Source: Bradyrhizobium sp. AZCC 2176 (lineage in GTDB: Bacteria; Pseudomonadota; Alphaproteobacteria; Rhizobiales; Xanthobacteraceae). From it: 64,000 nt of DNA. The stretch covers positions 868,001 to 932,000 of the forward strand of contig NZ_JAZHRX010000001.1 in NCBI RefSeq assembly GCF_036924645.1. The letters run 5' to 3'. This document shows positions 36,243-43,529 of the stretch, piece after piece (position 1 is the first letter of the stretch; every line of letters starts with the position of its first letter). A model generated the notes under the pieces. The model saw nothing but the letters and a program-made list of their open reading frames with translations. It had not been told where the DNA came from and searched no databases. The position numbers and the translations under genes are program-made.

Positions 36243-38660
36243 TCAATAGAAACGCTTGGTGAAGCCTGCGTAGAAGGCGCGACCGGTGCCCGGATAAACT
36301 GACGGTGTGCCGGCGGCGATGTCTGCTGCCCGCAAGCTCGGAGTAAAGTCGCCCACATAGGCGACATCGGTGAGATTCCGTGCCTCGAACCATAGCGTGA
36401 GCGAATTATCGGGCGCTTTCCATCCCAGCTTCGCGCCATAGAGCGCATAAGCCGGCACGACGAAGGCATTGCCGCCCGAATTGTCGAAGGTGGTGTAGCG
36501 CTCGCCGATGTAGCGGATGTTGCCCGATACATAGAATCCGGAGGGGTGACGGTAGCCTAATTCGCCAAAGGCCTGATGCTTCGGAATGACAGGAAGCGTG
36601 CTGCTCCCGAACAGTGCATCATTGTCGAAACGGAAGTGGTTGAAGTTGTAGACGGCATTCAGGAAGACGTGGTCGCCGGGATTGAAGACATCCACGAACG
36701 GGCGGGTGCGGAAAGCCGTCTCGATCCCGTCGTGGATGGTGCGGTCGGCGTTGAAGGCCGCCTGACTTCCCGAGAGGCCGCAAGAGTATTGTCCGTTCAC
36801 TTGCGCTCGCTGGCCGGGGGTCAGGCGGGAAAGCGGGATGAGGCCAAGCGCGCATTGCGACAGAATCTCGTCGCGTAGCTGCATGTGATAGAGTGTTACA
36901 TCGTAATTGAAGCGGTCCCACCCGCCGCGCACACCGACCTCCGTCGTCCACGCTTTCTGCATGCGAAGCCGATCCGTCAGGGCGAGTTGCACGTTCGGAT
37001 TGCTGAATCCGTTCACGGTCTGCTCGATGCCGAGCAGCGAGAAGATGTCACCGCTGTTAGGCACCTCGGTGCTGCGCGAGATATTGCCGTAAAGGAAATG
37101 GTTGGAGAGGTACTCCCAGTTTGCGCCAAACTTCGGATTGACGGCCTCAAATTCGCGATCGTAGTTGCGGCGGCCAGTCGAACTGCCCGGGCCAAACAGG
37201 CCACCGGCGATGACGGGACCGCTGTACTCGTCTTTCAGCGTGCGATTGGTCCAGAAGGCCTGCAAACCGGTGAAGAGGTGCACGCGCGGCAAGACTTCGA
37301 GTGCTGCTTCCGCGTAACTTTCGTGCAGCCATGACGTGAAGGCGTCGTTGTAGACGAGCGCGGCCTTCTGATTGCCCGACGATCCGGGCACCCACTGGAA
37401 GTCCCGATATCGGGCGGTCTCATAAGTCGGGCGGTAGCCGGCGACCAACTCCAGCGGCTTGCCAGCGATTTCCCCCTTCTGTTCCATGCGGAAGGAGACG
37501 CCATGATCCTTCCACGCCACATCGACGATGCCGGCGCGCGGCGACGGTAGATGATCGAAGGCTGTTGCAATGTAATACGGCGAGATCTCGATCGACGTCG
37601 ATCCTAGCCGGAACAAGGTCTTGTTTACGATACGGGCGTAGTCAAAATCGGCACGCAAATTATAGGGGAACGACGTGTTGCCAGGGTCATATCCGCTTCG
37701 GCGATAGATCGGGAGTTGATTGAGTGGAATACTGGTCGGCAATTCCTGCTTGTTGCTTCCGATCGCAACATAAGTGCGGCTGTCGACGATGTCGTTCGGA
37801 CGCCAGCCGACATTGCCGCTGAAGCGCTTCGTATCATTCTGCGAAAAGTATTCGTACCCCTTGTTGTGATAGGCGTTCGTCTGAAGATAGTAGTCGAAAT
37901 TGTCCTTGGCTCCGCCGTATTCGAGCTGACCCTGCAGATTTCCGTAGCTTCCGAACGCGCCGGAGATCGCTGCACCTGGCGCAGTGAGGCCCGTCTTGGA
38001 GACGAGATTGATAGCGCCGCCGGTGGCGAGCGCGCCATAGCGCAGGCTGTTCGCGCCACGATAGACCTCGATGTAATCCACCGCCTTGAGATCGAAGATC
38101 GACGGTGTATTGCCGCTTTCGATGCGGCCTAGCGGTACCCCGTCGATGAAGGCGCGCACGCCGCGACCGCTGCGCGGCCCCGTTTGCGACGAGTCACTGC
38201 CACGCATCGAAATCGTGCCCTGCCCGTTTTCGCCTTTGTCGGTGACGTAGACTCCAGGCGTTTGCTCGAGCGCTTCGCGAATGTTCGCCTGATTGCCCGG
38301 GTCCTGTTGTGTAACGGAAACCACCGCCTCGGCGCCCGGCCTGCGCAGGAAACGCTCGCGCTGGGCTTCGAAAGGCGCCGGATTGTTCGGGATCTCGCCC
38401 CGCGGAATTGGCAGTGCGGAGCCAGCCACGCGGCCGGCGGGGCGACTGCGAGCCGCAGTCGTTCGGGGCGCGGGACGCTGCGCGGGCGCCTGTACGGTGA
38501 TCGTCTCAAGAAGAACAGGATTTGCGGGGGGAGCGGCCGCCTCTTGTGCCTGAATGGAACCGGCACCAAAACCCACCAAATGTGCAACCAAACCCGCACT
38601 AAATCGACCCGCCCGCCCGTTTTTTGACCGACTCCCCCTCAAATCGCCCCACAACTTCAC
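36243..38660 (-). CDS. TonB-dependent outer-membrane receptor
   Basis: An 805-residue outer-membrane transporter with a GTG start at 38660 (GGGGA 6 nt upstream). After an N-terminal export signal (up to about residue 40, ...GSIQAQEAAA), there is a TonB-box-like segment (LETITVQAPAQ), a plug domain (ETPGVYVTDKGENGQGTISM, then GVRAFIDGVPLGRIESGN, VYRGANSLRYGALATGGAIN), and a 22-strand-type barrel ending in the aromatic terminus KRFY. It is the first gene of the receptor / chelatase / ExbB / DUF2149 unit, with the chelatase start 10 bp after its stop. The ligand is not identifiable; haem or porphyrin, cobalamin-like compounds and zinc chelates all fit the neighbourhood. Confidence 0.92.
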   Translation of the reverse strand: MKLWGDLRGSRSKNGRAGRFSAGLVAHLVGFGAGSIQAQEAAAPPANPVLLETITVQAPAQRPAPRTTAARSRPAGRVAGSALPIPRGEIPNNPAPFEAQRERFLRRPGAEAVVSVTQQDPGNQANIREALEQTPGVYVTDKGENGQGTISMRGSDSSQTGPRSGRGVRAFIDGVPLGRIESGNTPSIFDLKAVDYIEVYRGANSLRYGALATGGAINLVSKTGLTAPGAAISGAFGSYGNLQGQLEYGGAKDNFDYYLQTNAYHNKGYEYFSQNDTKRFSGNVGWRPNDIVDSRTYVAIGSNKQELPTSIPLNQLPIYRRSGYDPGNTSFPYNLRADFDYARIVNKTLFRLGSTSIEISPYYIATAFDHLPSPRAGIVDVAWKDHGVSFRMEQKGEIAGKPLELVAGYRPTYETARYRDFQWVPGSSGNQKAALVYNDAFTSWLHESYAEAALEVLPRVHLFTGLQAFWTNRTLKDEYSGPVIAGGLFGPGSSTGRRNYDREFEAVNPKFGANWEYLSNHFLYGNISRSTEVPNSGDIFSLLGIEQTVNGFSNPNVQLALTDRLRMQKAWTTEVGVRGGWDRFNYDVTLYHMQLRDEILSQCALGLIPLSRLTPGQRAQVNGQYSCGLSGSQAAFNADRTIHDGIETAFRTRPFVDVFNPGDHVFLNAVYNFNHFRFDNDALFGSSTLPVIPKHQAFGELGYRHPSGFYVSGNIRYIGERYTTFDNSGGNAFVVPAYALYGAKLGWKAPDNSLTLWFEARNLTDVAYVGDFTPSLRAADIAAGTPSVYPGTGRAFYAGFTKRFY

Positions 38661-38680
38661 GATCAGTCCCCAACTACGTA

Positions 38681-38695
38681 ATGTTATAACATAAC
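38681..38695. promoter_or_regulatory. Zur-like dyad in the receptor / DUF1007 divergent promoter
   Basis: The sequence ATGTTATAACATAAC contains a perfect 12-bp palindrome (ATGTTATAACAT) and, read as 13 bp at 38683-38695, matches the alphaproteobacterial Zur box core GTTATAnTATAAC at all but one position. It lies 21 bp upstream of the receptor start and about 50 bp upstream of the DUF1007 start. No cobalamin riboswitch fits in the short gap. Regulator identity is inferred from the motif only. Confidence 0.55.
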
Positions 38696-38745
38696 GTCTC
38701 CGTATCGGACAATGATGTCAAGGTCAACGTATGAGGGAGTGGACG

Positions 38746-39417
38746 ATGGGCTATGAAGGTTTAAGAAGCATCGCGCGGTACGTGCGCCGACTGAGAAAGA
38801 GCCTCATTGCGGGCACGGCAGTATTGCTCGCTCTGGTCGATCCTGCCGACGCGCACCCGCACGTATGGGTGACGATGCAAAGCGAGATCGTTTACGCGGA
38901 AGACGGCACGGTAACGGAGATCCGCCACCGGTGGACCTTCGACGAGATGTTCTCGACCTTCGCAGTGCAAGGCCTCGATAAGCGCAAGAAGGGAGAGTTT
39001 TCTCGGGAGGATCTCGCCGGCCTTGCCCAAGTAAATGTAGAGTCTTTGCAGGAGTACCGTTACTTCACTTTCGTGTGCTCGTCGTCCAAGCGCGTCTTGC
39101 TTCAAAAGCCAACCAACTACTGGCTGGATTACAACGACGGCCTGCTGACGCTGAACTTCACCCTTCCATTGAAGACACCGGTAAGCGCGCAAACGCTCAG
39201 CCTTGAATTCTACGATCCCGTCGGCTTTGTCGATTTCACCCTCAGCGAGCGCAATGCGATGAAGCTCATCGGCGCGCCGGCCGCCTGTAAACTCAACATT
39301 CGCAAGCCGCCCGCGGGACCGTCGACATCGACCCTCAGCGAGGCATTCTTCAATTCGCTTACGGCATCGAGCAACTGGGGTGAGCAATTCGCCAACAAGA
39401 TTACGATTCAGTGCTGA
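38746..39417 (+). CDS. DUF1007 periplasmic protein, divergent from the receptor operon
   Basis: A 223-residue exported protein. The signal region (IAGTAVLLALVDPADA) is followed by HPHVWVTMQSEIVYAEDGTV, the hallmark DUF1007 start with a His-x-His close to the mature N-terminus. ATG 38746 has GAGGGAG 8 nt upstream; 38731 is an alternative. DUF1007 proteins are usually coupled to a NicO/RcnA-type nickel/cobalt or zinc transporter and are thought to handle metal in the periplasm. No such transporter is adjacent here. The shared Zur-like site suggests a role with the receptor/chelatase unit in metal homeostasis. Confidence 0.8.
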   Translation: MGYEGLRSIARYVRRLRKSLIAGTAVLLALVDPADAHPHVWVTMQSEIVYAEDGTVTEIRHRWTFDEMFSTFAVQGLDKRKKGEFSREDLAGLAQVNVESLQEYRYFTFVCSSSKRVLLQKPTNYWLDYNDGLLTLNFTLPLKTPVSAQTLSLEFYDPVGFVDFTLSERNAMKLIGAPAACKLNIRKPPAGPSTSTLSEAFFNSLTASSNWGEQFANKITIQC

Positions 39418-39509
39418 GTATTTGTCTTGCGAGAGTCGGGACGCGCCGATAGGCGGGCACACCCTTAAATTCAGTTGATCCATTTCCGGGTCAGCGATGG
39501 AGAAAGTCA

Positions 39510-39662
39510 ATGTCACCGTTTGACATCGCTAGGCGAGCTTTGATCGAACCGATCGGCGCAAACGGCCCTGCAGCTCCGCCGCCAAATTTGTGGATTGGGA
39601 GGGATAAAATGGAGGAGCTATCTGAAGAGCTTGTTGTGGTCGTGATCCAAACCGTTCCGTAG
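39510..39662 (+). CDS. Possible 50-residue protein of unknown function
   Basis: A short frame with GGAG about 8 nt before ATG 39510 encodes MSPFDIARRALIEPIGANGP and ends MEELSEELVVVVIQTVP before TAG. It is well-formed, with a proline-rich middle and an acidic/hydrophobic tail, and no longer frame on either strand fits better. I do not recognise it. It lies between the DUF1007 gene and hmfE with nothing else there. Confidence 0.35.
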   Translation: MSPFDIARRALIEPIGANGPAAPPPNLWIGRDKMEELSEELVVVVIQTVP

Positions 39663-39826
39663 CGCCCGCGCCACCCGCATCGCGCGGGCACCGTCCTTTG
39701 GTTATCTGCCGACGTCTCCGTCATCGCAAATCGGCGCGTCAATCTCAGCCATGACCCACCCTCCCCGCTTTGACTATTGCCGCGGCTCGCTCAATTGCCG
39801 AACCGCGGCGGTTACTGCCTCGCGTG

Positions 39827-40633
39827 TCAGCGGCCACCGAACTTCGGCGGCCGCTTGGCATTGAAGGCCTCGACGCCTTCCTTGAAATCATCCGACTGGC
39901 GCAGGCGGCTGTAGCAGTGGCCCTCGAGTTCGATCGCGATCGCGAGCGTCGAGTCCTCGGTATCGTTCAGGAGCTTCTTGGCCGTTCGCTGCGCGAGCGG
40001 CGAGAACGTGCGAAGCTCGTCCACCAGCCTGTCGGTCGCCTTCTCCAATTCCGCATCCGGCACGCATTCCGTCACGATGCCCCACTCCAGCGCTTGCTTC
40101 GCCGAGATGCGCTTGGAACGCATGACGATGTCCTTGGTGCGGGTGATGCCGACCATCTTCTGCAACCGTGCCGAGCCGCCTGATCCCGGGATCTGTCCGA
40201 GCTTCTGTTCCGGCAGCGCGTACTGCGTGGTTTCGGACGCGATCCGAAAATCACACGCGAGCGAGAGCTCAAAACCGACGCCGAAACAATAGCCACGGTT
40301 GGCGACGATCACCGGCTTGGCGCAGCGTGCCGGCGCGGCGATGTTCCAGGCAAGCTTCGAGACATGTTCGGGACTTGCCTCCATGAAACCACCAATATTG
40401 CCGCCGCTGGAGAAATGCTCTCCTTCCGACCGCACCACGATGATGCGAACGCGCGGATCCTCGTCGAGCGTTTCGAACGTCAGCCGGAGTTGGTCGCGCT
40501 GCGGCATCGCCACGATGTTGTAGGGCGGTCGGCCGAGGACGATGTCGGCGCGTTCATGCGCCTCGTCAATTTCGACCTTGAACCCGTCCAGCTTGGCAAG
40601 GCGAGGATCGGCAAATGTGTAGGGTGACGGCAT
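39827..40633 (-). CDS. hmfE: HmfE-like 2-oxoglutaroyl-CoA hydrolase (enoyl-CoA hydratase family)
   Basis: A 268-residue crotonase-fold protein. The oxyanion-hole segment is VVRSEGEHFSSGGNIGGF and the second active-site block YCFGVGFELSLACDFRIASE, followed by PEQKLGQIPGSGGSARL. In 2-furoate degradation HmfE completes the pathway by hydrolysing 2-oxoglutaroyl-CoA to 2-oxoglutarate. The assignment rests on family plus its place as the last gene of an HmfABCD-type array. ATG 40633 gives the family start; a longer frame to 40897 overlaps hmfD. Confidence 0.77.
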   Translation of the reverse strand: MPSPYTFADPRLAKLDGFKVEIDEAHERADIVLGRPPYNIVAMPQRDQLRLTFETLDEDPRVRIIVVRSEGEHFSSGGNIGGFMEASPEHVSKLAWNIAAPARCAKPVIVANRGYCFGVGFELSLACDFRIASETTQYALPEQKLGQIPGSGGSARLQKMVGITRTKDIVMRSKRISAKQALEWGIVTECVPDAELEKATDRLVDELRTFSPLAQRTAKKLLNDTEDSTLAIAIELEGHCYSRLRQSDDFKEGVEAFNAKRPPKFGGR

Positions 40634-40661
40634 CTGTGCTTCCTTCTGTTGATGCTTAAGG

Positions 40662-42206
40662 TCAGGCGGCGTCCGGCGGTGGCTGGCGCTCGGTCTCGTA
40701 ATCCCCGGCCACGAGCAGTCGCCGCAGCAGCTTGCCGACCGGCGATTTCGGGATAGCGTCGACGAAGACGTAGCGTCGCGGCCGCTTGAAATTGGCGAGC
40801 CCCGAGGTGCGGCAGAACTGCTCCAGCTCCACCTCGGATACGAGCTTGTTGCGCTTGACGAAGGCGGCGACGATCTTGCCCCATTTCTCGTCGGCAATGC
40901 CGACCACCGCGACCTCGGACACGGCGGGATGCAGCGACAGACAGCTTTCGATCTCGACCGGAGAGACGTTCTCGCCGCCCGTAATGATCATGTCGTCGAC
41001 ACGGCCCGTGACGTAGAGATCGCCATCCGGATCGACAAAGCCGGTATCGCCGGTGAAATACCAGCCCTCGCGCAGCGCCTTGGCATCCGCTTCGGGCCGC
41101 CGCCAGTAACCTTCGAACGCCTCATCGCCGGCAAGCAATGCGATGATCTCGCCCTCCTCGCCGACCGCGGCAAGCTCCGCGATCGAGCGCGCGCCGACCC
41201 GCACCACCCTGACATGCTGGTTGATGCCAGCCTTGCCCGCTGAGCCTGGTTTCGTCGCGGCATTCTGGTCGATCGTAAAGGTGTAGATCTCCGAGCTGCC
41301 ATAGTGATTGACGAACAGTTCCGGCCTGAACGCGTCGTTCAGCTTCTTCAACAGTCCATCGGTCATGGACGCGCCGGCGAAGCCGAGTTTGCGTACGCTC
41401 GACACGTCGGTCGCGGAAAACGCCTCGTGGTGGACGAGATCGTGGTACAGCGTCGGCACCAGATAGAGGTTGCTGATCTTCTCCCTTTCGATCAGCGCCA
41501 GCGCCTGGCGGCTGTCATAGCGCGGCAGGCAGACGAAGGTGCCGCCGATCAGGGACATCGCGAGCAGGGAGCGAACGCCCATGGTGTGGTAGAGCGGCAT
41601 CACGCCGAGGGTGCGCTCGCAGCGACCATAGAGGTTTTGCGCGACATGGGCGATCGCCGCAGCCCGTTCGGCGCGATGCCGCCGCGGCACGCCCTTCGGC
41701 CGCGAGGTCGTGCCCGACGTGTAGAGCATGATCGACCAGGCGTCGGCGCCCACGCGCGGCTCGGCGTCAGGCGCGCTGCCCTCGATCATCTCGGCAAAGC
41801 GGATCGCCTCGCCTGCTCCCGGATCGACTCGGACGCGCCGCAATTGGCCGGCGCGCGACGACTCCCTCACGGCCTCCGCGGAGACGTCCTGATAGAAGAT
41901 GGCGCAGGCCTCGGAATTCTCGATGCAGAAATCCAGCTCGTCGGCCTTGGCGCGCCAGTTGATCGGCGTGATGACGATCCCTGCGAACTGGCAGGCCCAG
42001 TGCAGCGTGGCCGCCTCCCAGCGGTTCTGCAACAGGGTGATGACGTGATCTCCCGGCTTCAGGCCGAGTTGGTCGAACGATCCCACCAGCGCCGAGATCT
42101 TCTCGAACCATTGCCGATAAGTGAGGCGGAGATCGCCATCAACCAGCGCAATGGCGTTGGGATCGCGCGACGCACTGGCAACGAAGCTGCTGCCGAGATC
42201 AAGCAT
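40662..42206 (-). CDS. hmfD: HmfD-like 2-furoyl-CoA synthetase (acyl-CoA ligase)
   Basis: A 514-residue ANL-superfamily ligase that activates a carboxylate through an acyl-AMP. AMP-binding motifs are MLYTSGTTSRPKGVP and NHYGSSEIYTF; the hinge is TGDTGFVDPDGDLYVTGRVDD, and the C-terminal catalytic Lys lies in PKSPVGKLLRR. In the hmf context the substrate would be 2-furoate, giving the CoA thioester for HmfABC. Its start overlaps the hmfC stop by 8 bp. Alternative substrates such as other aromatic acids cannot be excluded. Confidence 0.8.
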   Translation of the reverse strand: MLDLGSSFVASASRDPNAIALVDGDLRLTYRQWFEKISALVGSFDQLGLKPGDHVITLLQNRWEAATLHWACQFAGIVITPINWRAKADELDFCIENSEACAIFYQDVSAEAVRESSRAGQLRRVRVDPGAGEAIRFAEMIEGSAPDAEPRVGADAWSIMLYTSGTTSRPKGVPRRHRAERAAAIAHVAQNLYGRCERTLGVMPLYHTMGVRSLLAMSLIGGTFVCLPRYDSRQALALIEREKISNLYLVPTLYHDLVHHEAFSATDVSSVRKLGFAGASMTDGLLKKLNDAFRPELFVNHYGSSEIYTFTIDQNAATKPGSAGKAGINQHVRVVRVGARSIAELAAVGEEGEIIALLAGDEAFEGYWRRPEADAKALREGWYFTGDTGFVDPDGDLYVTGRVDDMIITGGENVSPVEIESCLSLHPAVSEVAVVGIADEKWGKIVAAFVKRNKLVSEVELEQFCRTSGLANFKRPRRYVFVDAIPKSPVGKLLRRLLVAGDYETERQPPPDAA

Positions 42207-42717
42207 CTGAGGTCTCTTCCGTGGCGGTGGCAAGCTCGGCGGCCGCTTCCAGCGCCGACTGAATGATCGGGGTGTAGCCGGTGCAACGGCACAGATGGCC
42301 ACTCAGGAGATCGCGGATCCCGTCCTCGGTCGGCGCCGGCTGCCGGCTCAGATAGTGGTCGAGCGACATCAGGATTCCGGCAGTGCAGAAGCCGCACTGG
42401 AGCGCATGGTTGCGCCGAAAGGCGCTTTGTAGCGCGCCGAGCCGGTCCGGCGAGGGCGCGAGCCCTTCGACCGTCCTGATATCGCAACCATCGACCTGCA
42501 CCGCGAGCGTGAGACAGGCGCGCGTGAGCATGCCGTCGACAACGACGGTACAGGCGCCGCAGACGCCGTGCTCGCAGCCGACATGAGTGCCTGTCGCACC
42601 GAGCTGATGGCGCAGGAAGTCGGAGAGCAGCATGCGCGGCTCCGCTTCCGCTTCGACCGGCTTGCCGTTCAGCGCGAGCCGAACGGGATGGCGGCCGTTG
42701 GCGCCGAGGCGGGTCAT
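42199..42717 (-). CDS. hmfC: HmfC-like [2Fe-2S] subunit of furoyl-CoA dehydrogenase
   Basis: A 172-residue small subunit of the xanthine oxidase family with both cluster motifs: plant-type CEHGVCGACTVVVDG and the C-terminal CGFCTAGILMSLDHYL with CRCTGYTPII. It carries electrons from the molybdenum site to the FAD subunit. It starts in a 4-bp overlap with hmfB and ends in an 8-bp overlap with hmfD, so it is translated as part of the array. Confidence 0.88.
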   Translation of the reverse strand: MTRLGANGRHPVRLALNGKPVEAEAEPRMLLSDFLRHQLGATGTHVGCEHGVCGACTVVVDGMLTRACLTLAVQVDGCDIRTVEGLAPSPDRLGALQSAFRRNHALQCGFCTAGILMSLDHYLSRQPAPTEDGIRDLLSGHLCRCTGYTPIIQSALEAAAELATATEETSDA

Positions 42718-43529
42718 TGCAGCACCTCGCCGATCAGATCGCGGCCGATCATCCGCACGAGGTCGCGGCGGTAGCGCGCGGTCGCGTGGACGTCATCGCG
42801 TGCATCGAGTTCATAGGCAAATCCGTTCAAGGCGTCATCGAGCGCGCTGCCTTCAAGTCGCGGCCAGTCGCGCGCGGTCGGAACGTCGGCGATGCCGCCC
42901 ACGGTGAAGCGAATCCCGGCCGGCGTCGCCATCGCCGCGCAGGCGACGATGGCGAAATCGCCGTGCCGTCGCGCAACCTCGCGGAACGCAAAGCGCGCTT
43001 TGCGGATGATTGGAAGAGATATGCCTTCGATCAGTTCGTCATCTGCGCGCGCGGTCAGCATCATGCCGGCGAAAAAGTCCTTTGCCGCCACGCGCCGCCG
43101 CCGCTTCGCGCTGCGCAGATGCACCTCGCCGCCGAGCGCGACCAACGCGAGCGGCATCTCGGCGCTGGGATCGGCATGCGCGAGCGAGCCGCAGATCGTG
43201 CCGCGACTGCGGGTCTGCGCGTGCCCGACCCATGGCAGCGCGAGCGCCACGAGTGGCAGGGCCTCGGCGAGAGCAGGCCAAGCCAGCAGCTCGGCCTGGC
43301 GCACCGCGGCGCCGACGACGACGGCGCCCGCCTTCTGCTCGATATGACGGAGCTCCTTCAGGCGCATGATGTCGATCAGCAGCTTTGGCTTGGCGAGACG
43401 CATGTTGAGCATCGCCATCAGCGACTGGCCGCCGGCGAGCACGCGCGCATTGCCGCCTTCCTGCGCGAGCCCCTCGAGGACTTCGCCGGCGGTTTCGGCG
43501 CGGACATAGTCGAACGCGGCAGGCTTCAT
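42714..43529 (-). CDS. hmfB: HmfB-like FAD-binding subunit of furoyl-CoA dehydrogenase
   Basis: A 271-residue medium subunit of the CoxM/XdhB family. FAD-binding motifs are LAGGQSLMAMLNMRLAKP near residue 30 and TRSRGTICGSLAHADPSAE near residue 105. It accepts electrons from HmfC and passes them to an acceptor. Overlaps of 4 bp (ATGA) with both hmfA and hmfC indicate coupled translation. Confidence 0.87.
   Translation of the reverse strand: MKPAAFDYVRAETAGEVLEGLAQEGGNARVLAGGQSLMAMLNMRLAKPKLLIDIMRLKELRHIEQKAGAVVVGAAVRQAELLAWPALAEALPLVALALPWVGHAQTRSRGTICGSLAHADPSAEMPLALVALGGEVHLRSAKRRRRVAAKDFFAGMMLTARADDELIEGISLPIIRKARFAFREVARRHGDFAIVACAAMATPAGIRFTVGGIADVPTARDWPRLEGSALDDALNGFAYELDARDDVHATARYRRDLVRMIGRDLIGEVLQ

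Noticed and set aside
38661..38745. Cobalamin riboswitch upstream of the receptor gene
   Set aside because: The whole divergent gap is about 85 bp, far too short for a B12 riboswitch, and no B12-box-like sequence is visible.
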